Shown: positions 17,632 to 29,352 of the stretch, piece after piece | How positions within the stretch are numbered: position 1 is the stretch's first letter | Layout: every line of letters begins with the position of its first letter | Assembly: GCA_028554755.1 (NCBI GenBank) | Contig: JAPTOF010000002.1 | Coordinates: forward strand, 16,431,001 to 16,495,000 | Reading direction: 5' to 3' | DNA: 64,000 nt | From: Cordia subcordata | Lineage: Eukaryota; Streptophyta; Magnoliopsida; Boraginales; Cordiaceae | Program-made: the position numbers and the translations under genes | The notes under the pieces: model-generated | Databases searched by the model: none | What the model was told of the DNA's origin: nothing | Seen by the model: only the letters and a program-made list of their open reading frames with translations

Positions 17632-19011
17632 ATGGTGAATCCGAGAGGTAGAGATTCTGGATGTGGGAGAAGAGCAAAAAGGGCTAGAACACAATCACCA
17701 CCTCTATCTGTATCAAAAATTCAAGAGAAGCATACAATCTTATACGGTAAATTCCTTGTAGACTCAGATTTTACTGCTACCAATGTTCTTCCATTATTTG
17801 AAGATTGGTATATGTTCATGCATTTACATTGTGATGTTCAAGATAAGTTGGTGATTGAATTTTATAAACATCTTGAGGTGCATCATAGAAGTCCCAAGAT
17901 TGAATTAACATCAATAGTTTGTGGGAAGAGTTTCATACTTAATGAGAAAAAATTGTATGACTTTTTTAAAATACCTGTAGAAGGAGAAGACCATTATAAT
18001 AGTCAAGGTTGGCCGGACGGAATTAAGGTTGATGGAACACCGAGAAATGTTATAGAATATATGTGGAAAGATGTAGGCCCTAAACATCCAGATTTAATTC
18101 TTCCATTGTTAAAAGATGTTGATTTCAATAAGCGAATTGCTTTTAAGATTATTAGCGAAGTAATTCTTCCTAGGAACATCAATGATAGACAGATCCCGAT
18201 AATGGATGCGTATATCTACTTTAGCCTAAAGCATGGAGTTAAGATAGCCTTACGTCTTCTTATCTTGCAACATATGCTACATATTAGAGAAAAAGGTGGA
18301 GGAAAAACAACCACTCTGGGATATGGCATAGCCTTCATGTATATCTTTGCTCACTTTCAAATCTCCTTTAATGCATCTTTTAGAAAGTTTGCATGAAACT
18401 TTAATATGCTATACATGAATTACATGGGAATTTATTGGTATACTAGTGAACCAATAAATAGAGAAACATACAGGAATTTGCCAAAAGATTTCCAGGAGGC
18501 AATTAAGCTTAAAACTAGAAAAGGAACTACTTTTAAGAATCCTATTTATGGGCTTGAGGTACAACATGGTGATGAAGTATATGAAGCTTTAGACACTTTC
18601 TTAGGAGAAGAAGAGCCAGAACAAGAAGGAGAAGCTAACATATGTATACCGGGAACAATCCCTATGGTTGTTAACACCTTTGAAGATGAAGACATGGCTT
18701 CTGAAGAGGTTACACTTAGGAGGGTAATGAAAGAGTCCCAAGCACATGAGCGTATTGATGAACAGAAAAGGGTTGAAATGTAGAGAGGTGCAGGTTTTAG
18801 CTCCATGGGTTAACAAGAAGATCCCTCAGTTTTGGCACATATTCTCAACCAATTACAAGCCTTAAATATTGGGATGGGCGAGATGAGGACAACAAAAAAT
18901 AATCAATGGACTAAACTTACTCACAGGAGAGAGTACATTGATTTAGAAACAGCAGGCATACGGTCTGACATGCAGAATTACTTCAAGGATCACCATGACC
19001 ATGCACCCTGA
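17632..19011 (+). pseudogene. Third ORF of element A, about 459 codons, similar to a plant transposon-associated domain
   Basis: It starts at ATG 17632 (MVNPRGRD...), after a CT-rich leader of about 350 bp following pol. A single frame can be followed to TGA at 19009-19011, interrupted by three in-frame stops: 18394 (a Trp codon in element C), 18781, and 18811 (shared with C). The N-terminus is short and strongly basic (GRRAKRAR). Residues of roughly 25-250 include FLVDSDF, LPLFEDWYMFMHLH, VIEFYKHLEVHHRSPKIEL, RIAFKIISEVILPRNIND and MDAYIYFSLKHGVKIAL. The layout (EFY..L, then a second IxxEI..Rxxx and GV) recalls the 'putative plant transposon protein' domain found in plant retroelements. That assignment is by eye. 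An acidic stretch (EEEPEQEGEA) and a charged helical tail follow. I see no transmembrane segment or signal peptide that would support an envelope. Confidence 0.75.
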
Positions 19012-19250
19012 TCTCATCATAATCTCTCATCAATCTCTTCAAAATTCCTTCTAAATTCTAGAAACACTATTTTTGCTTTATTATTTTAGTTAAACTGTTT
19101 AGTTCTTTTCTGATTCATGACTAGATATACTACTCTTGCTTTACAATTTTTTATGGATTAGCTCTTTTTTAGACATTAGTGCCTATCAATTATGCTTATC
19201 ATGGATTTGCTTGCATTCCCTATCCTTATGTATGTTACTGATTTTGATGA

Positions 19251-19505
19251 TGCCAAAGGGGGAGAAGAAAGCATAAATGAGCATTAATATATGAATATGT
19301 GTATGAAGCTAGTTTGCTTGGCTTATTGAGCTTGGTTGCTGTATGACGCTAGTTGATTGAGCTTTTGGTTTAAAATATGTGCATGAGTTAAAATTGTCAG
19401 GGGGCGCAGTTCCCACATGTTTTTACTTGAAAATAATGCTCATATTAATGGGGAGTAAAATTTTCTTACATTTAAATAATTTGTCATAATCAAAAAGGGG
19501 GAGAT
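19251..19505 (+). promoter_or_regulatory. Multiple polypurine tracts before the 3' LTR of element A
   Basis: Purine runs rich in GGGGG occur at AAAGGGGGAGAAGAAAG (19255-19271), CAGGGGGCG (19399-19407), ATGGGGAGTAAAA (19448-19460) and AAAAAGGGGGAGA (19492-19504). The last abuts the LTR and is the one expected to prime plus-strand synthesis. Repeated tracts of this kind are a known Sirevirus feature and recur in element C. Confidence 0.75.
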
Positions 19506-20400
19506 TGTTAACGAAATACTAGTTATTGATTTTCATGATGAAAAAAATTTGATATGCATCATAAATACTATCTTGTTACTAAAAAGCATCTTGTGAGTGT
19601 CAAATATAAATTGAAAAGATAGATGCTTGGAAGATAGTAGAAAACGAGCCTTGAAGAGCAGTATTTATCAAAGATTGAAGAAGAAGATGATGAGAAGCCA
19701 TAAGGTGGAGAAAATGCATCATAAGGGGTACTGGATTCGTTGCTCTTTTTGTGAAATGCCTTAGAATTGCAAGTGTTAGCTCACACTTCTACTTTTCTTG
19801 ATACTAACAATTTAAAACCTTATGGATATTGTCTTTCATAAAAGCAAAAAATGATTTTGGATGCATGCATAAATTAAACATGTGTTTTGAAATGTTTCTA
19901 TGCTTTGAAAATTGTTTACAAAGTGCGTTGAGTTAGTTTGCAGTTTTGAAAGTTTGATAAATTTGGTTTAAAAAGAGTTTTAGGCGAGTTTGACTTTTCT
20001 CCAGCTTCTCTGGAGTGGCCGGACCCCCTTAGCCGGTAGACCGACTAACCAAGGAGGTCTCTTGGCCAAAACAGAGAAGGAGTAGAAAAAGTCAAATCCC
20101 ATAGCCGATCAACCGGCTAAGGTGTCCGGCTTAATTAGAAAGGCTAAGGGAAAGTCAGAAGACCTAGCTGGTCGACCAGTTGAGCAAATGCTGTAATAAA
20201 TGCACTAGTCGTTTATTATCGTTCAACTCCATTTCTTCATCTTTCTTCCACCTACCAAAGCCCTAATATCACAAACTCTTTAAATACACCCTCAAAGCTT
20301 CAAAACATCATCAATCCAAACTTGCAAAATCTAATATCATCTTTCAATTGCTAAAATCTTGAGCTACTCTTGCAAAATCTTTGAGCTTTCAAGAGCTTAA

Positions 20401-22626
20401 TGTTGGGTTAGTATGGCCTAAAGACCAAAAGTGCAAGATGTTTACTGGATACTAGACATAACACACCCAAGTTTTTTTGGTTAATGGGATTGAGTTTCGC
20501 ACACTATATTCTCTCCACTATGCGTTGATGCAATACATGAAGGCCCAATGACATTAACTAAAGACTTGGGTGCGTAGCGAGGCTAGACATGCAATAGGTC
20601 TAGGTCTAGTCTTAGTAATGTCATAAATAATTCCATAACCATATGATGGCACTGGGCACTCTATCAGGGTAAGGTTATAGCGAGCAAGTCTCCTTGTGAG
20701 GGTGACCTACCTATGTCATTGGAGGCCTTTCCGGACTTGTCTCTTTAGTGCGTGTGTCACGCATTGGACCAGACTACTGTGAGTTAGTTTTCTTGTAACC
20801 GTACTATCAAAGTTAGAAAACACAATACTCACTACTGCTAAATGGCCAATGCTCTTAATTTTAAGCGTATGTGGATGAACTAATGGATCCAGGGTTTAGC
20901 ATTTTGATCTACTATGAGTGAGACCTTACTTGGCTAGGGTCAACAGCTCTGTCCGTTGGCTATTGAGTTTTGGTCAGTTGGGACATGCATATGCAATAGT
21001 AGATTCTATGTGCCCCTTTGGTCTTGTCCGTATGATTATCTAAATCTAGATCTAGTGGTATAACCCTTCAAGAGTATATCGGTAATTTAACTTGTGGGTC
21101 GTTCCCCAGATCAAGAGTAATGTGACTAGAAGATGATTGATATCTTGGACAAGTTATTCCAAGGTTTAGAGGTAGTTAAGGAGGTGATGGTATAGTCAAA
21201 GGACCGACCTTGACTATAGGTGTTCATAGAAGGGCATTTTGGCCATTTTGCTTAGTAGGTCAAAGAGAAAGGTCACTTGTTGTTGTGACAAGCTTCTGAC
21301 ATCCATAAATTATCCTTGGAGTACGGCTTTAGACTTGTGGTGAAATAGACTAGGGTCAAAATAGTTATTATGTCGCCTAAAGGGAGGCAAGGGCATTTTC
21401 GTCATTTTGGGAGCCAAGGGTAGTTATGTCTTTTGGTCCCTCTACTAGCCGGACATTGTTTTAAGCATGAGAAGTCTTTGCTTGGATTGGTCGATTGCTA
21501 AATGCGTGTTTTCGTAGGAATTCTAGTTGCATTAGGATTCTTGGAAATAAGAAATAAGATTTGTTCTTAATTCTTATTGGTCCAAGATTTAATGTAGATA
21601 ATTAGAATGTGTCTTAATCTCTTTCCTAAAGCTTCTAGGTATGCGATACATGACTTTTGAGTAAGGTTTCCAAATTTGGATGGTTGCTATATTTTACAAG
21701 ATAATTCAAATATCTTGAACTTCAAGTTTCCTATCTTGGAATATTAATTTTTTTTGTCGAGTCGTCTTGTAAGGAGGCATCCAAATTTGGAAAGAAGAAA
21801 GAGATAATGGGCCCCACTTATTCTAGAAGATTTGTTGGGATTTAAATTCTAGAAGATTAGGTCAAGAGTTGGTTTTAATTTGAAACTCTTATCACCTAAA
21901 GGTCTTCTACTTGAATTTAAACTCCTCAAGATAAAGTTCTAGTCTACCTAGGAGTTTTATTGCTAAGAGAACTCTTAAAGGGGGTCAACTAAGTCTGATA
22001 AAATGCAGAAGTTTTTTGTACGTAAAAAATATTGAAGACATGTACATTCTTAAAGAAGTTTAGAAAAGAAAAATATTATCTTCTCTTTCTCTTCTTCTTC
22101 TCCTGATCGACCAAAAACAAAATTAGACTTCTACAATTCTAAAACCAATTCTTTCACCAAGAATTTGGTTCTTGCTTATAGTTAACATCTCCCTGGTCAT
22201 AGTAGGGAAGATCAAAAGCTTTTTGGGTCGTTCTTATAGAGGTTTTTGGAGAGAAAAACACAAGAGGACAGAAACAGTCTTTTCCTGTCACACCCTATGC
22301 AATCTCAGATCCGGGATTGACCGGTGCCCATCACTTATTGGATCGTGATGAAATTTTAGGAGGACATTCTACACTTCTAGGGCTTCAAATCCAATGGTTA
22401 GATTGTTGATCAGAGGTCCAGAAGGTAGTCCGATAGTCAGCTAAAGTTTCTAGTCATTTTATGCTCCAGGAGGTAAATTTGTTCTAACAATTTTACTTTG
22501 TGTTCTTGTTTATTCTATGTATATGTGGTATTTTTGTATACAAGTATTTAGTTTTTCGCTGCACCTTGGGTTAAAATTATAAAAAATGAACTAAGGTTAG
22601 TCTTGCATGCTCCATTAGATCCTTCA
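20401..22626 (+). repeat. 5' LTR of element N (2.2 kb)
   Basis: It runs from TGTTGGGTTAG to GATCCTTCA. It is much longer than the 3' LTR because the 3' copy lacks the stretch corresponding to about 20790-22240. No coding sequence is seen inside it. Confidence 0.88.
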
Positions 22627-24639
22627 AGTGGTATCAAAGTAGGTTACCACTGCACATGCTTAGGCTAATTGATCTAGAATACTAGAATTGAAAAGAACGC
22701 TAGTAATTGTCTCGTGGATGGTGAGAATAGGTGCATTTTTCAATGTGTTGCTTGCTGGAATATTGCCAACCATACAGAGATTTAATGTTCTCTCATAATG
22801 GTTCGTATGTATGTTGTTTAGAATTGATGTATGGTCATCATTGTGTGATCATAGGATGTTTTTTACATGTAATTAGTTTGCTGAAAATTTTGTAGCTTCA
22901 GTTTAAAAGAAGCATAGGAAATTTATGGCATGAATTTTTGGGCCAATTTACATTTCTTTTAGTATTAAAAGCTTGTATAGGTTTCCTAGCATAATTTCAT
23001 GTAATATCCCTTTTCATAGAAGAGCATCATAAGCATTGATGGAGAAGAAGGTGATCAAGACCCCTGGAGAATGGCGTTCATAGGCTTAGGAGAGCCAAGA
23101 GAGGTCCAAACCAATCAAAGAGGTCAATTTGGGCCTAAGGTCTGTGAAGTAAAACATTGGCCAAGCTTAAGTTTTTTGGTTTTGGGCCATTATGGCCTAA
23201 AGCATTGAACAGGGAGTCATCATGAGAGAATCATGTGCTATGGATGTTTTACTTTTATGTCTTTATTATAATTGCTTGTATGTATGATTATGAGCATGCC
23301 CAATATCACATAGTCACATTGTCCAGCTAATAGGGTTTAAAATTGGCAAACCCTTAGAGTTAGTTTTTTAAAGCAAAGTGGTTAAGTCCTAACAATCTAA
23401 GTTGCTTACACTAGATAATTCTAAAACAATTAAGTCTAAAGATGCAAGCTAAGATGGCCAAATTGGTTAGGATTTAATTTGTGGACTTTAAAATCCTAAG
23501 AACCATATAGGACTTAACTAGATAACTTTGTATTGCCTACCTAAAGGTTTCTTAAAGCCAAGATTTAGGTCTAAACTCTATTTTGATACAAATGGCTAGT
23601 TTTGTAACACAAAGAGGATTTACGTCCAAAGGGTGTTAAGATCAAAGCTAAAGGTATTAAGATAAAATAGGGGAAGTCATATTGCCAACCTAAGGGTTTG
23701 CTTAAAGCCCAGTGTTAGGTCAAAATCTATTTGACTGCCATATAAAGTTTTAGAAACACAAAGTTGAATCTTAAGACAAAAGGTATTACTGAGTTCGGCC
23801 ACCCTATCAGTGGAATTCATCACTATGAATCACCTTGTGCGACGTTGACAAAAGTCACTTCCCTATTGAAGGGCTTTAGTCTAGAACATTTTGAAGTCTT
23901 TCGATTCAAAAGGGTTGTATAGATTTGAAATATATGGGACCAAGATAAATAGAGGATAGTAAAACCCTTAATCAAGCAAAAAGATTGAGTGGGAGAGGGG
24001 ATTGGAAAACTCCACGGCTTTCCATATCCAGTTCACGCTGAGAGTAGGAGACATTAACCTCCCCATCAGAGGGTGTCACCTTAACTTAATTTTAGCAAGG
24101 CGAACTTGACGTGCACATTCGTGAGCGTGTTAGAAAAGTTCGGCCATCCCATTGGTGGAGTTCTTTTCCAAAGACCACCTTACTATTTGTGGATGAGGGT
24201 TAACCTCCTTATCGGAAGGCTCAAGTCTAGAACATGCAGGGGAATGGCACAAAGGAATAGTTGAGACACTCAACTCAAATCATAGGTTCGGTCACCCCAT
24301 TGATGGAGGCCCCTAGGAGATTTGAGAGGCCAAACAAAATAGTGATTGGATACTGTTAGATAGTGTCTATCTAGATAAGCGTTACCTAAATAGGTTATGG
24401 CCTAACTTCACTATTTGCTAGTTCGATCACCCCATCGGTGGAGTTCAAGTGATACGGTTGAGACACTATTACATCATAGTAGTTTGAGGGTTTATCTACT
24501 AGATGACAAAGAATGTAGAAAGTTAAATGTATGTTGTTTTCTGCTGTTACATACATATCATACTTGCATCATACAAATTTAAATCATTCTTTTATAACGT
24601 ATTTATATGTGTATCCAGTAAAAATGTCGATTAGTTCCT

Positions 24640-27600
24640 CTAGTGTTTTTGGTGGATATTCTTTATAAGAATAGTTAACTAGGCCAAACTATGTTGACTG
24701 GAAGAGCAACTTGGACAAAATACTCAACGATGATGGGTACAAGTTTGTCCTTACCCAATCATATCCTCAGATAGGGATCGGAGAACTAATACCCAGTAGG
24801 ATGTTGAGCAGGGTTAGAGGAGAGCTAATACTATGGCCAAGAGCTGTATATTAGTAGCTTTATTTGACAGCCTGTTGATACAGCACGAGAGTTTGAGGAC
24901 TATCGCAGAAATCATGACCTTATTGTCTGAGATGTTCAAAGACATTAGCAGGCCAGCAAGGTAAGCTGCTATGAGGGAGATCATGAATACTAAGATCACA
25001 AAAAAGGAATCTATCATAGACCATGTGCTCAGATTGATGGGTAACTTTACCATTGCTGAGATCCTAGGTGCCTAGATTGACACTACAACACGTGTTCAGA
25101 TGATATTCAAGACACTACCTGAATCCTTCAAGAAGTTCAAGCTGATTGTTAAGTCAAGCAAGTTGAACTTAACCCTTTCCGATATATTGAAGGAGCTTTA
25201 GGAAGTAGAGTTCATCATTCAATAAGAGGCCCAGGATTCTGTTCCTAAAGTTAAACCTTCTTGTACTGTTCAGTTCAGTGATAAGGAAAACAATTGGAAC
25301 ACGGAAAAGGACAGTTAGATAGTGTTGAGCAATAGCAACATACTAGTCCCAAAAAGAAACGAAAGAGGGCAACAGATGATAACGCCAAAAAGAAGTGCTT
25401 TAAATGCAGTAAGAAAGGGCATTAGAAGATAGATTGTCCCAAATACTTAGCCAAGCACAGGAAAAGTATTAGCTTCACTTCTCACGATGAAACCCTTATG
25501 GTAGCTGGTTCTACTTGTGAGTAGGCCCTGAGCTAGTAACCATAACTACTATTTCTAGTAGTGGTTTCAAGAGACGTGGATAAGAAGTGAAGAAGCTTTA
25601 CTTTCAGAGTGCACAGGAAAGCAAAGTATGGGCTTATGCAGTGGGAGTTACATAATGTTTGGATATTAAAGTTAATATTTATGTACCGAACATGGGAAAG
25701 AACTTTGTTCAAGTTTTCACAAACATTGTATTTTCTATTCTGATTTTAATATTAGTAGATATAGAATTGTTTGTTGTTCGATAAAGTACATAATGGTTTA
25801 ACAATATCTTGTTACACTATCACTGCATAATATACAGCAAATTTGATACATGAAAGGATAGTTTCTCTTACCAATAACACTTTGGACACACTCATGCATG
25901 AGACATCTTGTCTAAGGCATGACAAGAAGTTAGTCGAGTTTGAGCTTTGCAGCTCATTAGATCTCGAAGTCATAACTTCTAATCTTGCCCAAGGGACATC
26001 TTCTCTAAGAGCATGATAAGAATTTAGTTAAGTGTAGGCTTTGTAGCTTACTAGATCTTAAAGATGTAACTTTTAATGGTCTTGCCTATGAGGGAAAAAT
26101 GACTTGTAAAGGTCCCTTATTCTCTAGGTGACAAGGTGTTTAAAAGTGTTGGAAATTGGTTCACATTAATATATGAGGTTTCATGAGCTAACTAGTTTGT
26201 GAGGTTATGAGTACTAGTTTTGACTAGAGATTGCGCAAAAGTACAAATGTGCTCATTTGATGTTACATAAGTCTTTAGTGGTTTGAGACTAAAGTGGAGC
26301 AGAAATTAAATGAATACATCAAATCATCTTTGATCCTAATCAAAGTAGAATATGCCTTACGTGTGAACCTGAGGAATACCTTGTAGATTGTGGATTGTGA
26401 CTCAGTAATCTACAGCAAGTTTTTCCTCATAAGGAAAATAGTGTGGATGAATGGAGAAATTGAATATTTGTAGACATAGAAAGGCTCATGATATTTTCTA
26501 TATCACTGCCTATGTCTTAGTGGGAGTATGAACTTGAGATGACAAGTTTACATCTTCTGTTTGGTGCTGTTCAAGGCAACACATAGGACATTAAAAGAAA
26601 TGTGGTTTCAGCACAAACTTTGTTTGAGCTTAGTTCCATATTTGTAACATTCTAGCTAATTTGTTGAGTATTCTTGATAGATGGAACCAAAGGTTAAAAA
26701 TGTGTTATTTCTTGATATTCTTTTTAGACTAGAGGAAGAATCACATATTAGTCTGAGGAGCAAAAATGCTCGTTGTCATTTATGCTAGATACTCGGAGAA
26801 TGATAAGTATGATTCAGTACTTGCCAGATTCTAGATTTGCTTTATAGGAGATCTTTTGTTTTTTTAGATAAATCTGCACCATCTTAGAAAGGGAAGAATA
26901 CTGTATGTTATCATTGTTACACCCGAAGCCTCATCGTAGTAGGAGGATCACCATTTAACCTAATAAATGCTCTGGAAAGGCTTCTTGACAAGTTTCCAAA
27001 GTTTTGGGATTGTGGTTCTCACTAGACACGAGCAGTTTCTATTTTAGATGTTTTGCCATTTATGCATAGCAATAGATTTAGAGTTTGTTACTTTAATTAT
27101 GTTTGGGGTCTGGTAGTTGTATCTGAAGAGGTAAAACTTATAGGATATAGTTGGGTCTAAAAGGAACAAAAATGGAGCTAATGGAAGGTTTGAGCCTTCA
27201 TAGCAAGACTGGATACTAGGGGTTATACTTAGAAATCAACTATGAGGAAGCCTTCTATCTAGAAGCCATGCTAGGATCCATTAAGTGACTCCATCGCTAT
27301 CACTTGTCTTAGTGACAGTGAAATATGAAAGATGTTTGTCAAGGCAGTCTTTTCTTAATTGCAAAGTTTGACGAAGACATTTAGCTTCATAACCAGACAA
27401 GTGCATTGCTCGATGCAGATATCATATGGCATATATAGCAAGTTCACTTAAGGGCTTAAGTGAACATCTAATAAATGGCATCAAATTTGATCAGAAAAAC
27501 AAGTCTTTGTTTTGATCGATATATTGGTTGACCATAAGAATACAAGGAAGACAACAAATATACAATAAAGGTTAACTTTATCCCGCGTTGCAATATTAAA

Positions 27601-28000
27601 GTGGTCTTAGTTTAGCACAACATGAAATATTCCAAAGGAGTATTTTTGCCTCCCAGCTATTGGAATGTCTTTGTCGAAGGTTGTTCGATGCCCAGAGGGA
27701 TAAAGAAGACATTATAAAGCATTTTTTGCTTTAGCATAGTGAGAGCTTTATAGACTACATGTTGAATACTAGACCATGTGGATAGTAGATATCAGTTCAA
27801 TTATTGGACCGATGGCCCTACATTAGTGGATTTGCACATATCTTAGTATCTTTTAGAGAACGGAAGATTGTGTGCTAAGACATTAGAAGGAAGATCCGAT
27901 AACTATGGTGAAAAACCATGTGTCCCCATGAAACATGACTCTTGGAAAGAGTATATGCCACACAGGTTGAGTCATTTGGGAACACAGTTTGGCAGTAGTG
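24640..28000 (+). pseudogene. gag and pol remnants of element N
   Basis: Gag is readable in pieces: a NYVDWKSNL-like start (about 24690), a MAKSCILVALFDSLL region (from 24833), EMFKDISRPAR, DHVLRLMGNF and LPESFKKFKLIVKSSK, then a zinc knuckle CX2CX4HX4C at 25396-25437 with its middle Trp codon turned into a stop. After it, a YVPNMGKNFVQVF segment (about 25680) fits the end of protease/pre-integrase, and a KFDEDIW-like stretch near 27370 fits the reverse transcriptase. The rest is too broken to assign. From 22630 to 24640 I see no coding signal; repeated phrases such as CCATCGGTGGAGTTC and CCCCATTGATGGAG occur there. Confidence 0.75.
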
Positions 28001-28022
28001 TTCTTTAGTGCAAGTGGGAGTT

Positions 28023-28792
28023 TGTTGGGTTTGTATACCCTAAAGACCACAAATGCAAGATGTTTATTGGATACTAGACATAATACGCCCTAGTTTTTTT
28101 TTTGTTAATATGATTGAGTTTCGCACACTATATTCTCTCCACTGTGTGTTGATGCGATACATGAAGGTCCAATGACATTAACTAAAGACTTGGGTGCACA
28201 GCGAGGCTAGACACGCAGGAGGTCTAAATCTAGTCTTAGTAATGTCATAAATAAGTCCATAACCATATGGTGGTGCTGGGCATTCTACTAGGATAAGGTT
28301 ATAGCGAGCAAGTCTCCTTGTGAGGGTGACCTACCTAGGTCATTGGAGGCCTTTCCAGACTTGTCTCTGTAGTGCATGTGTCATGCATTGGACCAGACCA
28401 CTGTGTGTTTTTGGAGAGAAAAACATGAGAGGACAGAAACTGTCTTTTCCCGTCACACCCTGCACAATCTCAGATCCATGCTTGATTGGGTGTCCATCAC
28501 TTATTGGATCATGCTGAAATTTTAGGAGGACGTTCTACACTTCTAGAGCTTCAAAACCAATGGTTAGATTGTCAATTAGAGGTCTAGAAGGCAGTCCAAT
28601 AGTCAGCTAAAGTTTCAGGTCATTTTTTGCTCTAGGAGGTAAATTTGTTCTAACAAGTTTACTTTGTGTTCTTGTTTATTCTATGCCTGTGTGGTAGTTT
28701 TGTATGCAAGTATTAATTTTTCCACTGCTCCTAGGGTTCAAATTATAAAAAATGACCTAGGGTTAGTCTTGCATGCTCCATTAGATCCTTCA
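28023..28792 (+). repeat. 3' LTR of element N (internally deleted)
   Basis: It begins TGTTGGGTTTGTA and ends GATCCTTCA like the 5' LTR, but is only 770 bp. The sequence jumps near 28402-28405 from the part equal to 20780 of the 5' LTR to the part equal to about 22243. A deletion of about 1.45 kb after insertion explains this. Confidence 0.88.
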
Positions 28793-29352
28793 CTTAATAT
28801 GCTATATCTCTTTGTAAGAAGAATATATTCTTTCTTCATCATTTTCACACTTTTTCTAGCTATATACACATTCAAAAATTGCTTGAAAATATTGTGAGAA
28901 CATTGAGTAAGCTTTCAAGGATTGTGGGGAAATCATAAAGAAGAGATTTCTTGGGTTCTTTGAGCAGAGGTCTCAAAGAGATATAAAACTTGGTTCTTGC
29001 TTCACCAAGATTTGAATAAGCATTATTAGTGAAGATTCTTGAAGTCCTAAGGGGAGCATCCTTGGGCGGTGGACGTAGGCTTGGCCGGTGGACGTAGGCT
29101 TGGCCGAACCACCTAAAAATCGTTTGTCTTCTTACTCTCTACTCTCTATCTAATTTATTTACTTATATTGATAAACTTGTGTTTGATATTTTGCTTGAAA
29201 GAAATTGTTAATTTTTTTGTGAATTTTTGAATATGAAAATTGGTATATATATCTTAATTCATCCTCCCCCCACTCTTAAGATATTTGCACCTACAGCTTT
29301 TAATGAAATGATGCTTTTAGTTCTTTAATTTTATCTCTATTGCCCCTGTTAG

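Larger units (their letters stand above)
20401..28792 (+). mobile_element. Nested Ty1/copia retrotransposon 'N' (decayed)
   Basis: An 8.4-kb LTR element inside the 3' LTR of A, flanked by a perfect 5-bp target-site duplication CTTAA (20396-20400 and 28793-28797). LTRs begin TGTTGGGTT and end GATCCTTCA. The primer-binding site (TGGTATCAAAGTAGG, from 22629) follows the 5' LTR. The interior keeps recognisable gag and scattered pol remains with many stops. The family differs from A and C. An inverted truncated relative lies at 57385-61112. N is younger than A by position. Confidence 0.92.
10861..29295 (+). mobile_element. Sirevirus-type Ty1/copia retrotransposon 'A' (decayed, with nested elements)
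   Basis: An LTR retrotransposon on the plus strand, flanked by a perfect 5-bp target-site duplication GCTTT (10856-10860 and 29296-29300). LTRs start TGTT and end CACCTACA. The order is 5' LTR, Met-tRNA-type PBS, gag with zinc knuckles and coiled coil, protease, integrase, reverse transcriptase, RNase H, a third ORF, several polypurine tracts and the 3' LTR. The copia order (integrase before reverse transcriptase), the gag coiled coil and the multiple polypurine tracts fit the plant Sirevirus lineage. All genes carry stops and indels. By eye the two LTRs differ at roughly one base in ten over their first 120 bp, so the insertion is old. The 3' LTR is interrupted by element N and the 5' LTR by a MITE. 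A relative, element C, lies at 38557-48280. Confidence 0.93.
19506..29295 (+). repeat. 3' LTR of element A, split by element N
   Basis: The LTR parts are 19506-20400 and 28793-29295, with element N between them. The LTR starts TGTTAACGAAAT and ends TTTGCACCTACA, matching the 5' LTR. After removing N and one copy of the CTTAA duplication it is continuous. Near 29065-29105 a 20-bp phrase (GGTGGACGTAGGCTTGGCCG) is doubled in tandem. The LTR carries several copies of the CCGGTCGACC-type palindrome family (20028-20190). Confidence 0.9.

Noticed and set aside
17632..18783. Calling the third ORF an envelope gene
   Set aside because: The position fits an env-like ORF, but no signal peptide, membrane-spanning helix or fusion-type segment is visible in either copy.
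18546..18816. Cys/Ser-rich minus-strand frames resembling small secreted proteins
   Set aside because: They are antisense to the acidic part of the third ORF of element A. Matching shadows occur at 46154-46372 in C.
22630..24640. A gene in the long leader of element N
   Set aside because: No frame of useful length is open on either strand, and only repeated short phrases are present.
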